Shown here: piece after piece, positions 12,890-24,609 of the stretch
How the letters are laid out: every line of letters starts with the position of its first letter
Numbering within the stretch: position 1 is the stretch's first letter
Origin: Xestospongia muta
Lineage: Eukaryota; Porifera; Demospongiae; Haplosclerida; Petrosiidae
Direction of reading: 5' to 3'
DNA: 64,000 nucleotides
Assembly: GCA_963693285.1 (NCBI GenBank)
Contig: OY848917.1
Location: 23,938,245 to 24,002,244, forward strand
Made by a program: the position numbers and the translations under genes
The notes under the pieces: generated by a model
Database searches by the model: none
The model's input: only the letters and a program-made list of their open reading frames with translations
Told to the model about the DNA's origin: nothing

Positions 12890-14317
12890 TCAAAACACTT
12901 TAGCAGTGGGTGAGGTAATTTCTAGAAGGCACGTTTGACCTTAGTTATAGCACGGCAAAAAAGGTATATAATTTTATCACTGTGCGTGTCAATATTTTAA
13001 AATATTATTATTGATATGGGATCAATATTTAACAAAAAAATATCAAAACTGCATTGATTCAAAACTTTGCTATAAGAATATGACCTGTGTTAAAATGAAG
13101 AATACACTTGCTTCTGGACAAAAACTCAACCCAATATAAATTGACCACAATTAAATCATGGTATCATTACCACACACGCACGCACACTAGCCTCGTATCC
13201 TGGCGTTCCGATAGAAAAGATCGCCTGGTAATTACGCATACACGTAATTTCAACAGATTTCTTGGAAAATAGTATACTCTTGGTATCCTCCGTCGACTAT
13301 GAAGTGAAATTATACAGAAATGTTCTACTATCTACGATCTAAAGCAGCTAGGAAGACTGAGTTTATCACTTAAAAAAAAGAGCTTTTTGTCCGTTGAAGT
13401 TGTATATGGCGGAAAAGATCAAATCGTGTGGTCGGTCACCAACTGGTTTTGGAAATATTTTGTATTTCCAAGTCGTCTTTTATTCATGATGGATTACAAC
13501 TTACAAGCTTGGTCTTGTTGGCTCTGACAGAGCTGTTCTGCGTTAATAAGTCCTCTAGTAGCTCTAATGATGGCTCAACCAGTTATTCGCGAAGCCCAAT
13601 CATTTTAGATCCCAATTTTACTTAACAAGTGTAACGCTCTTTCGCTTGTACTTAATCTCAGGACAACCGACAAACTCGACTGTTTGAAGCTAAGTAGCTT
13701 GTGGTCCATCAGGAAGGGAAGGTGCTTCTTGGTGTAAATTGACTGATGATGTAACAACATATCCTATGATGACATCACTATGTGTCATTGAGTTAATAAA
13801 TTTAGGTTTGGTTTACGGTTTAGGTGATGTCATCAATTTGATGACATCACAACGTGTCATTTCATTATGATGTTATCATAATCAAGCTACTCCAAGAACC
13901 ACTCCAATGGGAGGACTCGTGTAGTGAATAAAACGTCATCAATATAAATCCAGCATATTGTTTCGTCATTTTTTAAAAAATATTATAGTTATGATAACAA
14001 TATAGTTGAATATTTATGCGCATGCGCAAGCAGAAATTACCAGTTCTTTACTTTCGTGAATGGCTTAGTACGAGCCTAGTGCACACATATTATATACATA
14101 TTATATATACCTTTAAGAAGATCTTTCAAAGTTAGTAGGAGTTGATGTGAAACAAATTGTGTAGCATTTGATATCCAACTATCCACATTGGACAAGAAAC
14201 TATCAGCTACTTGCCTGGAACATGTAGTTGCAGTTTGAAGAACCTATAGTGTGTTATTTTCAATGATCCATCCATCTATATATATATATATATAATTATA
14301 TATATATATATACATAC

Positions 14318-14363
<46 letters not shown>

Positions 14364-14886
14364 TTTTATAGATACTATTGGTTTCCAACCTGTTGAATTT
14401 CCTGTTCATTCCAGAAATCACTTAAGCCCAAAACGTCAAAGGTAAGGCAATTCAAATTAGTGTCATTCAAAAGAATATCAGTACAGAATCCATTATCAGT
14501 ATAACAGGATTGATGACTATTGAAAGCAATTGTTTGCAATTGACTGCATGTTCCACTTGAATTGTAGACATTGCTGTTCAAAATGGCTTTTGCAAGGCAA
14601 CTTTTCAGATTCTCAATCCAAGTTTGACCCTATATTAAATTACTAAAAATTAAAGAGAAAGCAATAAAATTCTTACAGCAGGTGTGAAACAACTTTGCTT
14701 ATTTGTTAAATAGCCACAGTATTTGTAACCATAATCAAGAGGATGTCCATTAGTACCACATCGAAATTTTCGTTCTACACAGTGAGTATAGAATTCACAG
14801 TTACCAGCATTAGCTAGAGCTGTACAGTCTTGAGCTTTGACACTAACTGTCAGATATAGCACCACTGAAAACACGAGTAGCGTCAT
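12890..14886 (-). CDS. Stanniocalcin-like secreted protein, copy 1
   Basis: Four exons: 14886-14677 (70 codons), 14629-14390 (80 codons), 14243-14111 (133 nt) and a micro-exon 12921-12890 ending EITSPTAKVF-stop; about 204 residues. The N-terminus MTLLVFSVVLYLTVSVKAQ is a signal peptide. The mature part has 12 cysteines: six in exon 1 (FYTHC, CGTNGH, YKYC), five in exon 2 (GTCSQLQT, SCYTDNGFC, NLNC) and one in exon 3. FTPAGQTWIENLKSCLAKAI and GTCSQLQ...SCY recall stanniocalcins, secreted glycoprotein hormones that act in calcium and phosphate balance in vertebrates; function here is unknown. Introns 1 and 2 are phase 0 and intron 3 is phase 1. Intron 3 is about 900 nt longer than in its paralogues because of an insertion (13188-14078). 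Confidence 0.72.
13188..14078. mobile_element. Inserted element with short terminal inverted repeats
   Basis: Sits in intron 3 of stanniocalcin-like gene 1 and is absent from the paralogous introns at 28765-29064 and 56879-57152. The left end reads CTAGCCTCGTA and the right end, reversed, CTAGGCTCGTA (10 of 11 match). Flanks acgcacac and gtgcacac are a possible imperfect 8-bp target duplication. The interior is richer in CpG than its surroundings and has a repeated GATGACATCAC motif near 13770 and 13841. No transposase seen, so probably non-autonomous. Confidence 0.6.
14276..14361. repeat. (TA)n microsatellite
   Basis: Nearly pure TA tract with small interruptions, inside intron 2 of stanniocalcin-like gene 1. 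Confidence 0.95.
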
Positions 14887-14920
14887 GATTTAATGCAATG
14901 TTGTTTGACAGTTGCAATGG

Positions 14921-14951
14921 TTTAAATAGTCTTGTCCCTAGACGCCCACTC
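14921..14951 (-). promoter_or_regulatory. TATA-like box and GAGTGGGCGTCTA motif
   Basis: Minus strand CTATTTAAA at 14929-14921 lies 35 nt before the start codon; the equivalents in copies 2 and 3 are at 29782-29790 and 57862-57870. GAGTGGGCGTCTA lies at 14951-14939, just upstream. Both are conserved in position among the three paralogues with some drift. This predicts a very short 5' leader. Confidence 0.55.
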
Positions 14952-14999
14952 ACTCTATACGACAAAAATGACGTTAGCAGAATGCCCGAAATCTATGAA

Positions 15000-17900
15000 G
15001 TTCTCTAGAAAAATTATTATTGTTAAAAGCAAAAGTATGACTAAAATGAAAAAATACTATAATATTCATAACTAACCATTTCCTTTAAATTGTAATATAA
15101 TATTTTTCATTTAGGATTGTGATGCATTGTAAAATATTAACAAAACCTTGATAATATTACCTCACTACTATGCACAATATTAATATAATAAGAGTGGTCA
15201 AGTGTTTGCAAATGAAATTTAAGTTTGCTGTAGTATATTATCATTTCAATATAGCTGACATGTGTTGTCCACTAGATACTAATACTATTACTTATGAGGA
15301 AACCAAACTAATACTAAAGCCATTTCTTTTTAGTAAAATATCAATATTATTATTCAAGATCATTTGAATAACTATAACAAGTTTATATACAGAATATTAC
15401 ACCATTTCACTTATTGCAAAATTTGAGACAATAAGATTGTACTTAACTGTACTAGTGAATACATCACTGGTAAAATGATTATGTGGAAGTCAGCTGATGA
15501 TCACATCAGCAGATAGATACTGTAATTGTCATAACTACATTAATTTAAATTATGATAGCAACAAACCAACACTATAAATTCTGTGTTAGTAGTAAAGAGT
15601 ATATGATGATTACATGTAATAAAGTAGTGTATATTTAAGTATATACAACATAGAAATATACTGAAAGGTCAACATAGTACATTTATACACTATAAATATA
15701 TATGAGGGAGTGTACACCTGTCACGGCTTTGCTCTTCTTGGTATCGTGATTTCACATACAACAGTTATGACAAAAATTTATTTGGATTGCCACAAATAGG
15801 CATCTTATTGGTAAAAACAATGAACCAGTGAGAAATCCATGTTAACAACTTAGGATTATGTAACATATTATATAATTTTGACCATATTGCATATTATTGA
15901 TACTTGAGTTATTACATTAATTATATGTACAATGTAAATATATAACTACACTCTATACATATGTGTCATAGTAGTATATACATCTTTAAGTGTCTACTAA
16001 AGAACAACATATAAATATGACTGGACAAAAAAGAAAAACGTTCATGAAACTGTACATCACACATATTTAGATCACTTTATTTCCAAGTATATAACAAAGC
16101 AAAATGTGAGTGTGCTTAATTACATATATGTTATATTACTAAACTTCAAACTACTTCTACAACATTTCATATTATATTTGTATATTCATATACACTATAT
16201 AGAGACATTCTCTTACATTGATTGTCTTGGAATGTTATAGCGACATATTTTGAAGCATTGATATATTCTAGCTCAAATCATAGTATGTCAGCATTTTCAT
16301 GATTGTCATTTATATGCATTACTATGGTATGACACAAGTATAGGATTAAAATTAATGGTTTAGCAAACTAACTAGACAAAATTTTGCCCTGGTAAAAAGA
16401 ACATATATTTTGCACATGTGTAACATTATACAATTATATGTCAAGCATAATATGTACATGGTATATACAATGTATGTAATGTATGTACATATATCTGACA
16501 TATAACGATTGTAGAAAATAAATGTGTAAAAGATATGTAATTACATACATTATGCACATGCTAAAAACATTGTTCGTTAGTGATCACTAGTAATTACCAT
16601 AATTGTTTGATGAGTCCTCCAAATGGAAGACACACTTATCATGCTGGTTACTATGACAATGTGTTATAGCAACATACATTTCACTATACCTGTATTGTAT
16701 AACATGGATATCTGTGCACAAATTATATGCTATACTTGGCGTGTACATATTTTTGATGTAAACAGAGATGAAACTAACAATAACAAGGTATGATAGTATG
16801 CATGGCTACCATGCATACTATCATACATTACTTTGATGAGTATGTAAGTTGCTATAGCAGTACAAATGCTTATTGAAAGATTTTGTTTTAGAATGTCTAA
16901 TCCCATAATGTGTGACAACACGTTTGAATTATGTCAAATACATGTACAGTGTATAAATTAACAGTTTGCTAATGCAATTAATGTACTATGGAATTCACTA
17001 ATTCATGAAGTAATAGTTAGAAATATGATGATAAGATGCTGGAACAGGCTGTTACCATAGAATTCATACATACACTTAAAGGTATTTTTAAATTGTAAGA
17101 ACGCATGCAATAAAAAAAGTACATGAATTGGTTAAAGCAATCAATTTATTTTAGGAGTATAATGAAAGGTTTTGTTTCCAGAATGTTTGCTATCCAAAAT
17201 TTCTAAACAAAATATATCTCCCCTAATGTCTAACAATACAATTCAATTAAAAAGTACATGTACAGTGTAAACAAATAACATCAAATTTGTTATATAATGA
17301 TAAATTGTAAACGTACATGTACACTATTAATAAGTCAACCAAACAAACAGCAATATACATAATAATATTGATGTAGAAATAGTATTTTTGATCATTATTT
17401 AGCTCTTCCTTTGAGCTTTTATATTTTTTGTCTCAGAGATTAGAATCAAGACATTGTGGGATTAGATATTATTTGATATATTCATTGAAAGGACAGTTTT
17501 ACTAGGTGATGTGGATATTCAAAACTCTAATAATAAAAAGGAGCTTACATGACATTATCAACTATAGACAGATCTAATAGTACTTATTTTGTCATCCTTT
17601 AAGTATAAACAGATTTATTAATAATTATATAGTTGTCTTTAATTGTGCACAGATATTATATTGTAGCAAAATCCTCTTAAATTAATTAAAACAATAAACA
17701 ATTACTACAAAAAAATAAACATATGCTCTTTATGTATGAGGTATTTAACATACATTTCTAATACAGTAAAAAAATATTAATTACATATTATTATATGTTG
17801 ACATATTATGTTACATCTAATTTTCTTTTACCTGGGCTCAGGAAAAAATTGCATATATTTTATGTTAAAAGTAACATATAGATTATATTTATGGTAAATC

Positions 17901-18240
17901 TAAGTAGATTGTATGTATAATGATGTCATATACTTGAATATTTGATATATGATTATTATAGTACATAAAACTATGTATAAAGTATATAATGTATGTACAG
18001 TTAGTGTACACATTTAACCATTGTGGATTATAATACATAAATAAAATGCATGTATTATATACGCATTATATGCTTGTCTAATTGTCTGCTTATTAGTTGT
18101 GTGAGCTACTGTTTTGAAATCCATTTGTTAGCCACAAGAATCAAAAAGCATAACTTTTGGACATGTTTATGTTCAGGGAAAATTTTCATTGTAGTATAAA
18201 AGAACATAAAAGACTATTTTTGTGAATTCAGACCACTGAG
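15000..18240. other. Non-coding upstream region of stanniocalcin-like gene 1
   Basis: No credible gene seen; short open frames lack homology or codon constraint. Much of it aligns by eye with 34700-36300 and 58600-60500, the corresponding region of the other units. It contains an 18-bp perfect hairpin at 16788-16826 and many short AT-rich inverted repeats. Confidence 0.6.
16788..16826. repeat. Perfect 18-bp inverted repeat with 3-nt loop
   Basis: Arms 16788-16805 and 16809-16826 are exact reverse complements around CTA. The paralogous segment at about 60223-60290 has the flanks (AACAAGGTATGATA, then TTACT.TGATGA) but no hairpin. Confidence 0.9.
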
Positions 18241-18249
18241 ACCAGTTCA

Positions 18250-18575
18250 AAAATAGGATTGGATGGCACATCTATGATCAAGACTTCACATACATGTCAA
18301 GGATATAAGATTATGTATCTGATCATGATTGATTCTCAAACTAAATGGTTAATCCTTTTCCCAGTAAACATAGCGAATTCTTACTACACTAATGTCAAGC
18401 TAAAAATAATTTTTAATGGTTTGGTTTACCACATGAAATTTTGAGTGACAACAGTTATCAAGTCAACAATTTTAACATTTTATGATGAGTGTGGAATCGT
18501 GATCATGTCAAAGTATTATCATTTCAGCCATCTTTCAATGGATTGACCAAAAGAGGATGTAAACTTTCAAGTGAG
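18250..18575 (+). pseudogene. Decayed Ty3/gypsy-type integrase core
   Basis: The plus-strand frame reads YLIMIDSQTKWLILFPVN, resembling the start of a retroelement integrase core (..V.DS.SKW.E..P), followed by a degenerate FNGLVYHMKF and, after stops and a frame change, YYHFSHLSMD, where families have a YHP.SNG-like motif. Several stops; non-functional. Next to a gag fragment on the other strand. Confidence 0.5.
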
Positions 18576-18589
18576 ATCTAGAGCACTGA

Positions 18590-18740
18590 ACGGAAAGATC
18601 ATTAGAGTGTAAACTAGCATATGGATCACTTTTTCCCTGGATCCTGAATATCGTTTGTACTAAAATAAAACCCAAGCCATTTTGAATACATTTTTCATGT
18701 TTCAGCACTAGCGATGTGTCACCATCAGATACAGGATTAC
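18590..18740 (-). pseudogene. Decayed Ty3/gypsy-type gag fragment
   Basis: The minus strand reads FYFSTNDIQDPGKK, closely related to FYFTAGDIQNPGKK in the longer fragment at 40840-41380. Both lie just past the last exon of a mosaic gene (stops at 18952 and 41534), so the insertion was duplicated with the unit. Confidence 0.5.
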
Positions 18741-18951
18741 ATTCGTTGTCATATATGTTATGATTAGTAGTAAATGTATAGATAAGTTCACATTTATAAT
18801 CAATTAGTCACTATATTAACAAAAAACACAACTCTGAATGCTACAAAGTAACTTATATAAAGGACAAAACAGGAAGTACAAGTCATGATGTAATACACTA
18901 CATATTAATAGTTATAAATGTTATGTTACAACGAAGTTGCAGTAGGTGAAA

Positions 18952-19112
18952 CTAAGAAGAAGCAGGATGACAACCAATATCAGCTATATCACTACAACAA
19001 TCTTTCCAATTATGACAGCTTTGATCACAATAGCATCCATTACTATTACAAGGTGGTGACACTGACATCACACAACATCCAGAATAGCTAAGATTAAGTG
19101 CCAAACATGAGC
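18952..19112 (-). CDS. Terminal somatomedin-B-like exon, middle gene
   Basis: The exon opens in phase 1 and stops (TAG) three codons after GCHPA, so the protein ends with the SMB domain. Its length (161 nt to the stop) equals that of the terminal exon of gene 2 (41534-41694), supporting a genuine common 3' end. Confidence 0.82.
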
Positions 19113-22100
19113 CTAAAAATTAACATAATATGTAGAATAAGTTTAATTCAAAATGCTCACTTACCTTTAGGAGATGGTGTAGGTGTAACTATAGAACCAG
19201 TTATAACTCCTGTGTCTGTATAATTATGGCAATAAAATTGATTGCAAATAACAGCTAACCTGATCACAATCATTACATCATTAATTAAATATGCTACTAT
19301 TTAACATATGAACTGTTAGGAAGAATCATTTACAATTAATAATAATTATGTCAGATTAGCAATAAATTAATATTTGACTTGACAAAATATAATTGCCACA
19401 AGGTTATATTATGATTATAAAAGAAAACATAGTTGCTTTGAGATGACAAGTTGTCAAAAAGATTTTTTTCTTACCAAGTGTATTAGTTGAAGTAAGTAAA
19501 GTTGTAGGAGAGAAAGAAGAATCAGGATGATGACAACCAATATCAGCTATATCACTACAACAATCCTTCCAATTATGACAGCTTTGATCACAATAGCATC
19601 CATTACTATTACAAAGTGGTGACATTGACGTTACACAACATCCAGAATAACTGAGATTAAGTGCCAAACATGAGCCTAAAATTAACATAATATGAACAAA
19701 TTAATTTAATATAATGCTGACTTACCTTCAGGAGTTGTTGTAGGTGTAACTGTAGAAACAATAAAAGAAGATGAAAAACTTGCTGGAAGAGGTGTACTAC
19801 TTGTCAAAGTGAGTGAAATTTTAACTTCTGTGAATGTATAAAGATGACAATAACATAGTTTGGAAGTAAGAGATGAACTGATCATAAACATCATATTGGT
19901 AACTAAATTTGCTACTATTTAACACATAAATAGTTAGGTATAAACCTTTATAATTACATAATAATTATTTTAGAATTAGTTAGGATTAATTAACATTCAT
20001 AGTGCTCACTTACCTTTAGGAGTTGGTGTAGTTGTAACTACAGAACCACTTAAAGAAGATGAAAAGATCATCGATAGATATATACTACTTGTATAAGGAT
20101 ATGGAGTTTGAACTTCTACCTCTATATAAAAATGGCTTATATGATGTAAAAGATAAACTAATTGTAGGCATTACATCAGTAACTAAATATGTTACTACTT
20201 TACACATAAACTATTTAGGAAGAACATTATAATTATGGCAGAATTAGCAATAAATTAATGTTTGACTGTCATATATGATTACCATATGATGTTATATATC
20301 TTACAAGCAAACATAAGAGAAACAATCTCATTACAAAATGCTATCCTAAAATAAAATTAAGAGGTTAAAAAAATGCATATTCTTTCACAGAAATTCCTTA
20401 CATCAGTAATTTTAATTATTATTAAAGGTTATGATGATTTTTCTATTGGAGTTATTGGGATATATATAGCAACATTTGCTTATAAAATATGTTGTGCAGT
20501 AAAATATGTTTAATAATATATATTTTGAACATGAAGAAGTAGTCACTTACCATTTAGGCCAGTAGACCCTATGGAAGATTTGGAGTAAAATCCTGAACCA
20601 GTTGCAGATTCTGTGTAAAATGATTCTGGCACATGAAATAAAGAAATGTACCAAAGTTATGTATTGTTTATTTATGACTGGTGAAATGACAAAAACTGTG
20701 ACTAATTATTGTGTGACCTTCTGATTTTGTGTTACTAAGTGCATTACCTGGTGTAGGTGATATTAAATAACCACTTAGAGAAGATGGAAAACTTGCTAAA
20801 AGATGTGTAGTCAAAAAATCTGGAGTTGTAAATTCTTTGACTATATAAAGACGGCAATAAAATTGAAATGATATATAAGATACACTGATCCCAGGCATCA
20901 TATTAGTAACTAAATATGCTACTACTTTACACATGAACTGTTAAGATAAAATCTTTATAATTATATAATAATTATGTCAGAATTAGTAATAAAATTTACG
21001 TTTGACTAGAGTAAAATATGAATATTATAAAATTCAATTATAAAAGCAAACAAAAGTGAGTTTAATTTGAGATGGTATGCAATCCAAATGAATTATGTCT
21101 TACCAAATGCATCAGTTGGTGTAGGTGAAACTATTGGAGAGGAAGAAGAGGCAGGATGACAACCAATATCAGCTATATCACTACAACAATCATTTGCAAT
21201 ATGACAGATTTGATCACAATAGCATCCTTTATTCTCACAAGGTGGTGACTGGGAAAATACACAACATCCAGAATAGCTGAGATTAAGTGTCAAACATGAG
21301 CCTACAATTAGCATAATATAAACAAATTTATTTTATTCATAGTGCTTAATTACCTTTAGGAGTTGGTGTAGTTGTAACTATGGAACCAGTAAAAGATGAT
21401 GAAAAGGTTGTTGGTAGATATATACTATTTGTGAAAGAGTATGGAGTTTTAACTTCTGTCTCTATACAAAAATGGCTGATATGAGGTAAGAGATAAACTT
21501 ATCATAGGCATTACATGAGTAACAAAATATGCTACTACTTTGCACATGAACTGTTAGGAAGAATTTATAAATATGTCAGAATTAGCAATAAATTAATGTT
21601 TGACTGACATGTGATTACCATATAATGTAATATATCTTACAAGCAAATATAAGAGAAATGATCTTATCACAAAATGCAATCTAAAAGCAATTAAGAAGTT
21701 AGAAACACTTTTTTTCCACAGGAATTACATACATTAGTAATTTAAATAATTAATAAAGTTTATAATAATCTTGCTATTGGAGTTGGTGGGAACATGTGCT
21801 TATGAAATATGTTGTGCAGTAAAATATGTTAATAATATATACTTTGATCATGAAGTAGTCACTTACCATTTAGGCTAGACCCTATTGAAGATTCGGAATA
21901 GAATCCTGGGTCAGATGGAGATTCTGTGTAAAACAGTATATACACATGAAATAAAGAAATGCATGAAATTATTATGTATTGATAAAATTAATGTTTGACT
22001 AGAATAAAATGTGGCTACAATCCAAATCCAATGAATTTGTCTTACTAAGTGCACCAGTTGAAGTAACTATAAGAGAGGTAGAAGAAGCAGGATAACAACC

Positions 22101-24079
22101 AATATCAGCTATATCATTACAACAATCATTCGCATTATAACATATTTGATCACAATAGCATCCATTATTTCTACAAGGTGGTGACATGTACATTACACAA
22201 CATCCAGAATAGCTGAGGTTAAGTGCCAAACATGACCCTAAAATTAACAAAATATGAACAATTTATTGAATTTATAGTGTTCATTTACCTGGAATAATAG
22301 TTGTTGTTGGTGTAACTACAGAACTACTTAAAGATGTAGATATTGTTGGAAGATATGTACTACTTGTCAAAGGGTATGGAGTTATAGATTCTGTGTCTAT
22401 ATAAAAATGGCAATTAATTTGATATTATGAAAGAGACAACCTGATCAAATCATCACATAAGTAACTAAATGTGCTACTATTTTACATGTGAAATTTAAGA
22501 AGGAACCTTTTCAATTATATAATAATTATGATTTATGATAGAATTAACATTTGACTTGATTAAAATGTACTTATCATCAGATGGTATCTTAAAAACAAAC
22601 ATATGAAAATGATCTTGTTATGACATCCAAAAGCAAATTTGAAGATTAGAAATACATTTTATTTTATAAATACCATCATTAGTAATTTTTAAAATTAGCT
22701 TATGAGAATTTGTTAAAAAAACTGAGGCTACTGTATTACATCAACTTCTAATTTTTACTTACCAAGTGTATTATTTGGTGTAGGTGAAACCATAGGAGAG
22801 GAAGAATAAGCAGGAAGACAACCAATATTGGCTATATCACTACAACAATCATTATAATTGTGACAACTACGATCACAATAGCATCCATTATTGCTACAAG
22901 GTGGTGACAGTGACCATACACAACATCCAGAATACTTGAGATTAAGTGCCAAACAGGAGCCTAAAAATTTACATAATATAAGCAACATAGTGCTCACTTA
23001 CCTTTAGGAGTTGGTGTAGGTGTAATTATAGGATCACTTAAAAAAGATGAAGAACTTGTTTGAAGATATGTACTACTTATCACAGTGTATAGACTTTTAA
23101 ATTCTATGTTATATAAAAATAGTATTAAAATCGATATAATGTAAGAGACAAACCGATCATAACCATCACATCAGTAACTAAATATGGGACTATTTAACAC
23201 CTGAACTGTTAGAAAGAAACCTTTATAATTCTAATAAAATTATGTCAGAATTAGTAATTAATTAATTTTTGACTGACAAAAACATAATAATCATAACATG
23301 TTACCTTAAAACCAAACACAAGAAAATGATTTTGTTATGACATGCAATCCAAAAGCAAATAAGAAGATTAGAAAAACATTTTATTTCATAAATCCAATCT
23401 TTAGTAATTTTCAAAATTAGTTTATGAGGATGTTGCTATCAGAATTGGTGAGTGTGTACATTGTTGGATATAGTATTGTTTTGCTAAACATTTTTATAAG
23501 TATGAAATAATATGTAGTGCAGTCAAATGAGGTGATAATATATACTTTCATCATGAACTAATCATTTAGGCCAGACTATACATCAGATCCTAAGTCAGTT
23601 TCAGAATGGAATAATGTATAAAATAGTGCTTACTCATGTAATAAAGAAGTCTACTAAATTAAGTGTTTTTTTAATGAAATTATTTTGTTAAAAAAAATTG
23701 AGGCTACTGTATTACATCAACTTCTAATTTTTACTTACCAAGTGTATTATTTGGTGTAGGTGAAACCATAGGAGAGGAAGAATAAGCAGGAAGACAACCA
23801 ATATTGGCTATATCACTACAACAATCATTATAATTGTGACAACTACGATCACAATAGCATCCATTATTGCTACAAGGTGGTGACAGTGACCATACACAAC
23901 ATCCAGAATACTTGAGATTAAGTGCCAAACAAGAGCCTAAAAATTTACATAACATAAGCAACATAATGCTCACTTACCTTTAGGAGTTGGTGTAGGTGTA
24001 ATTATAGGATCACTTAAAAAAGATGAAGAACTTGTTTGAAGATATGTACTACTTATCACAGTGTATGGAGTTTTAAATT
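18952..24079 (-). CDS. Middle mosaic gene: linker and somatomedin-B exons only (5' end unknown)
   Basis: Sixteen phase-1 exons in transcript order: linker 24079-23978, SMB 23936-23739, linker 23103-23002, SMB 22960-22763, linker 22396-22289, SMB 22237-22046, Gly/Ser linker 21923-21867, linker 21461-21354, SMB 21301-21104, linker 20840-20736, Gly/Ser linker 20610-20551, linkers 20121-20014 and 19827-19726, SMB 19675-19475, linker 19215-19165, and a terminal SMB 19112-18952 with a stop just after GCHPASS. All reading frames are intact. Unlike genes 1 and 2 it has no IgGFc, Kunitz or Cys exons; a 41-nt IgGFc stub remains upstream. Without a start exon it could be a truncated pseudogene, a shorter gene with a new promoter, or part of a longer transcript. 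Intact frames argue against old decay. Confidence 0.6.
19475..19675 (-). CDS. Somatomedin-B-like exon 5, middle gene
   Basis: 201-nt phase 1-1 exon: GCCVTSMSPLC, GCYCDQSC, KDCCSDIADIGC, Ser/Thr tail ending STNTLG. Confidence 0.83.
21104..21301 (-). CDS. Somatomedin-B-like exon 4, middle gene
   Basis: 198-nt phase 1-1 exon: GCCVFSQSPPC, GCYCDQIC, NDCCSDIADIGC, Ser/Pro tail ending TPTDAFG. The leading LALNL motif is LTLNL here. Confidence 0.83.
22046..22237 (-). CDS. Somatomedin-B-like exon 3, middle gene
   Basis: 192-nt phase 1-1 exon: GCCVMYMSPPC, GCYCDQIC, NDCCNDIADIGC, short tail ending STGALS. Confidence 0.83.
22763..22960 (-). CDS. Somatomedin-B-like exon 2, middle gene
   Basis: 198-nt phase 1-1 exon, identical in protein to 23739-23936, 976 nt away. 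The adjoining linker exons (23002-23103 and 23978-24079, both 102 nt) are near identical too, so this is a recent tandem duplication. Confidence 0.84.
23739..23936 (-). CDS. Somatomedin-B-like exon 1, middle gene
   Basis: 198-nt phase 1-1 exon with KYSGCCVWSLSPPC, GCYCDRSC, NDCCSDIANIGC and a tail ending TPNNTLG. Its protein sequence is identical to that of 22763-22960. Confidence 0.84.
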
Positions 24080-24568
24080 CTGTGTAATATAAAAATGGCA
24101 TTAAAATCGATATAATGTAAGAGAACTGACATGAACAGTTAGAAAGAAACTTTTATAATTCTACAATAATTATGTCAGAATTAGTAATGAAATTAGTTTA
24201 AACTGACTGAAACATTATAATCATAAGATGTTATCTTAAAAGCAAAAAAAAACTGATTTTGTTATTACGTGCAATCCAAAAGCAAATAAGAAATGAAGAA
24301 TCACATTTTATTTCATATGAATTCATAACATTAGTAATTTTTAAAATTTATCTATTATGATTTTGCAATTGGAATTGTTTTTAACCAAAATTAAGAAAAA
24401 ATTGTGCTTTAGAGTATTTACATGTGAGAAAACAAAAGAATGTTGATGTTTCCTTTTGACTGAATACTTCAACACAAAGTTGAGAATAGAAAGTGGAAGT
24501 ATGACTATTTCAATGTTACTTTTCCTTAATTTAAAGTTGATGAAGCTTGTTCAGCTGCAGAATAAGCA

Positions 24569-24609
24569 GAATCCCTAAAAAGTTTACTATTGTATGTGCC
24601 TAGGTCAAT
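24569..24609 (-). pseudogene. Stub of a deleted IgGFc-binding-like exon
   Basis: The minus strand reads IDLGTYNSKLFRDSA, matching the first residues of the intact IgGFc exons (IDLSTYSSEFFVGFY). The similarity ends abruptly on the downstream side, while the upstream side continues to resemble the spacer upstream of the other units. Confidence 0.6.

Noticed and set aside
15170..15367. 65-codon plus-strand frame with related frames near 31675 and 58690
   Set aside because: The similar copies are broken at different places and differ by frameshifts, so similarity reflects duplicated non-coding DNA.
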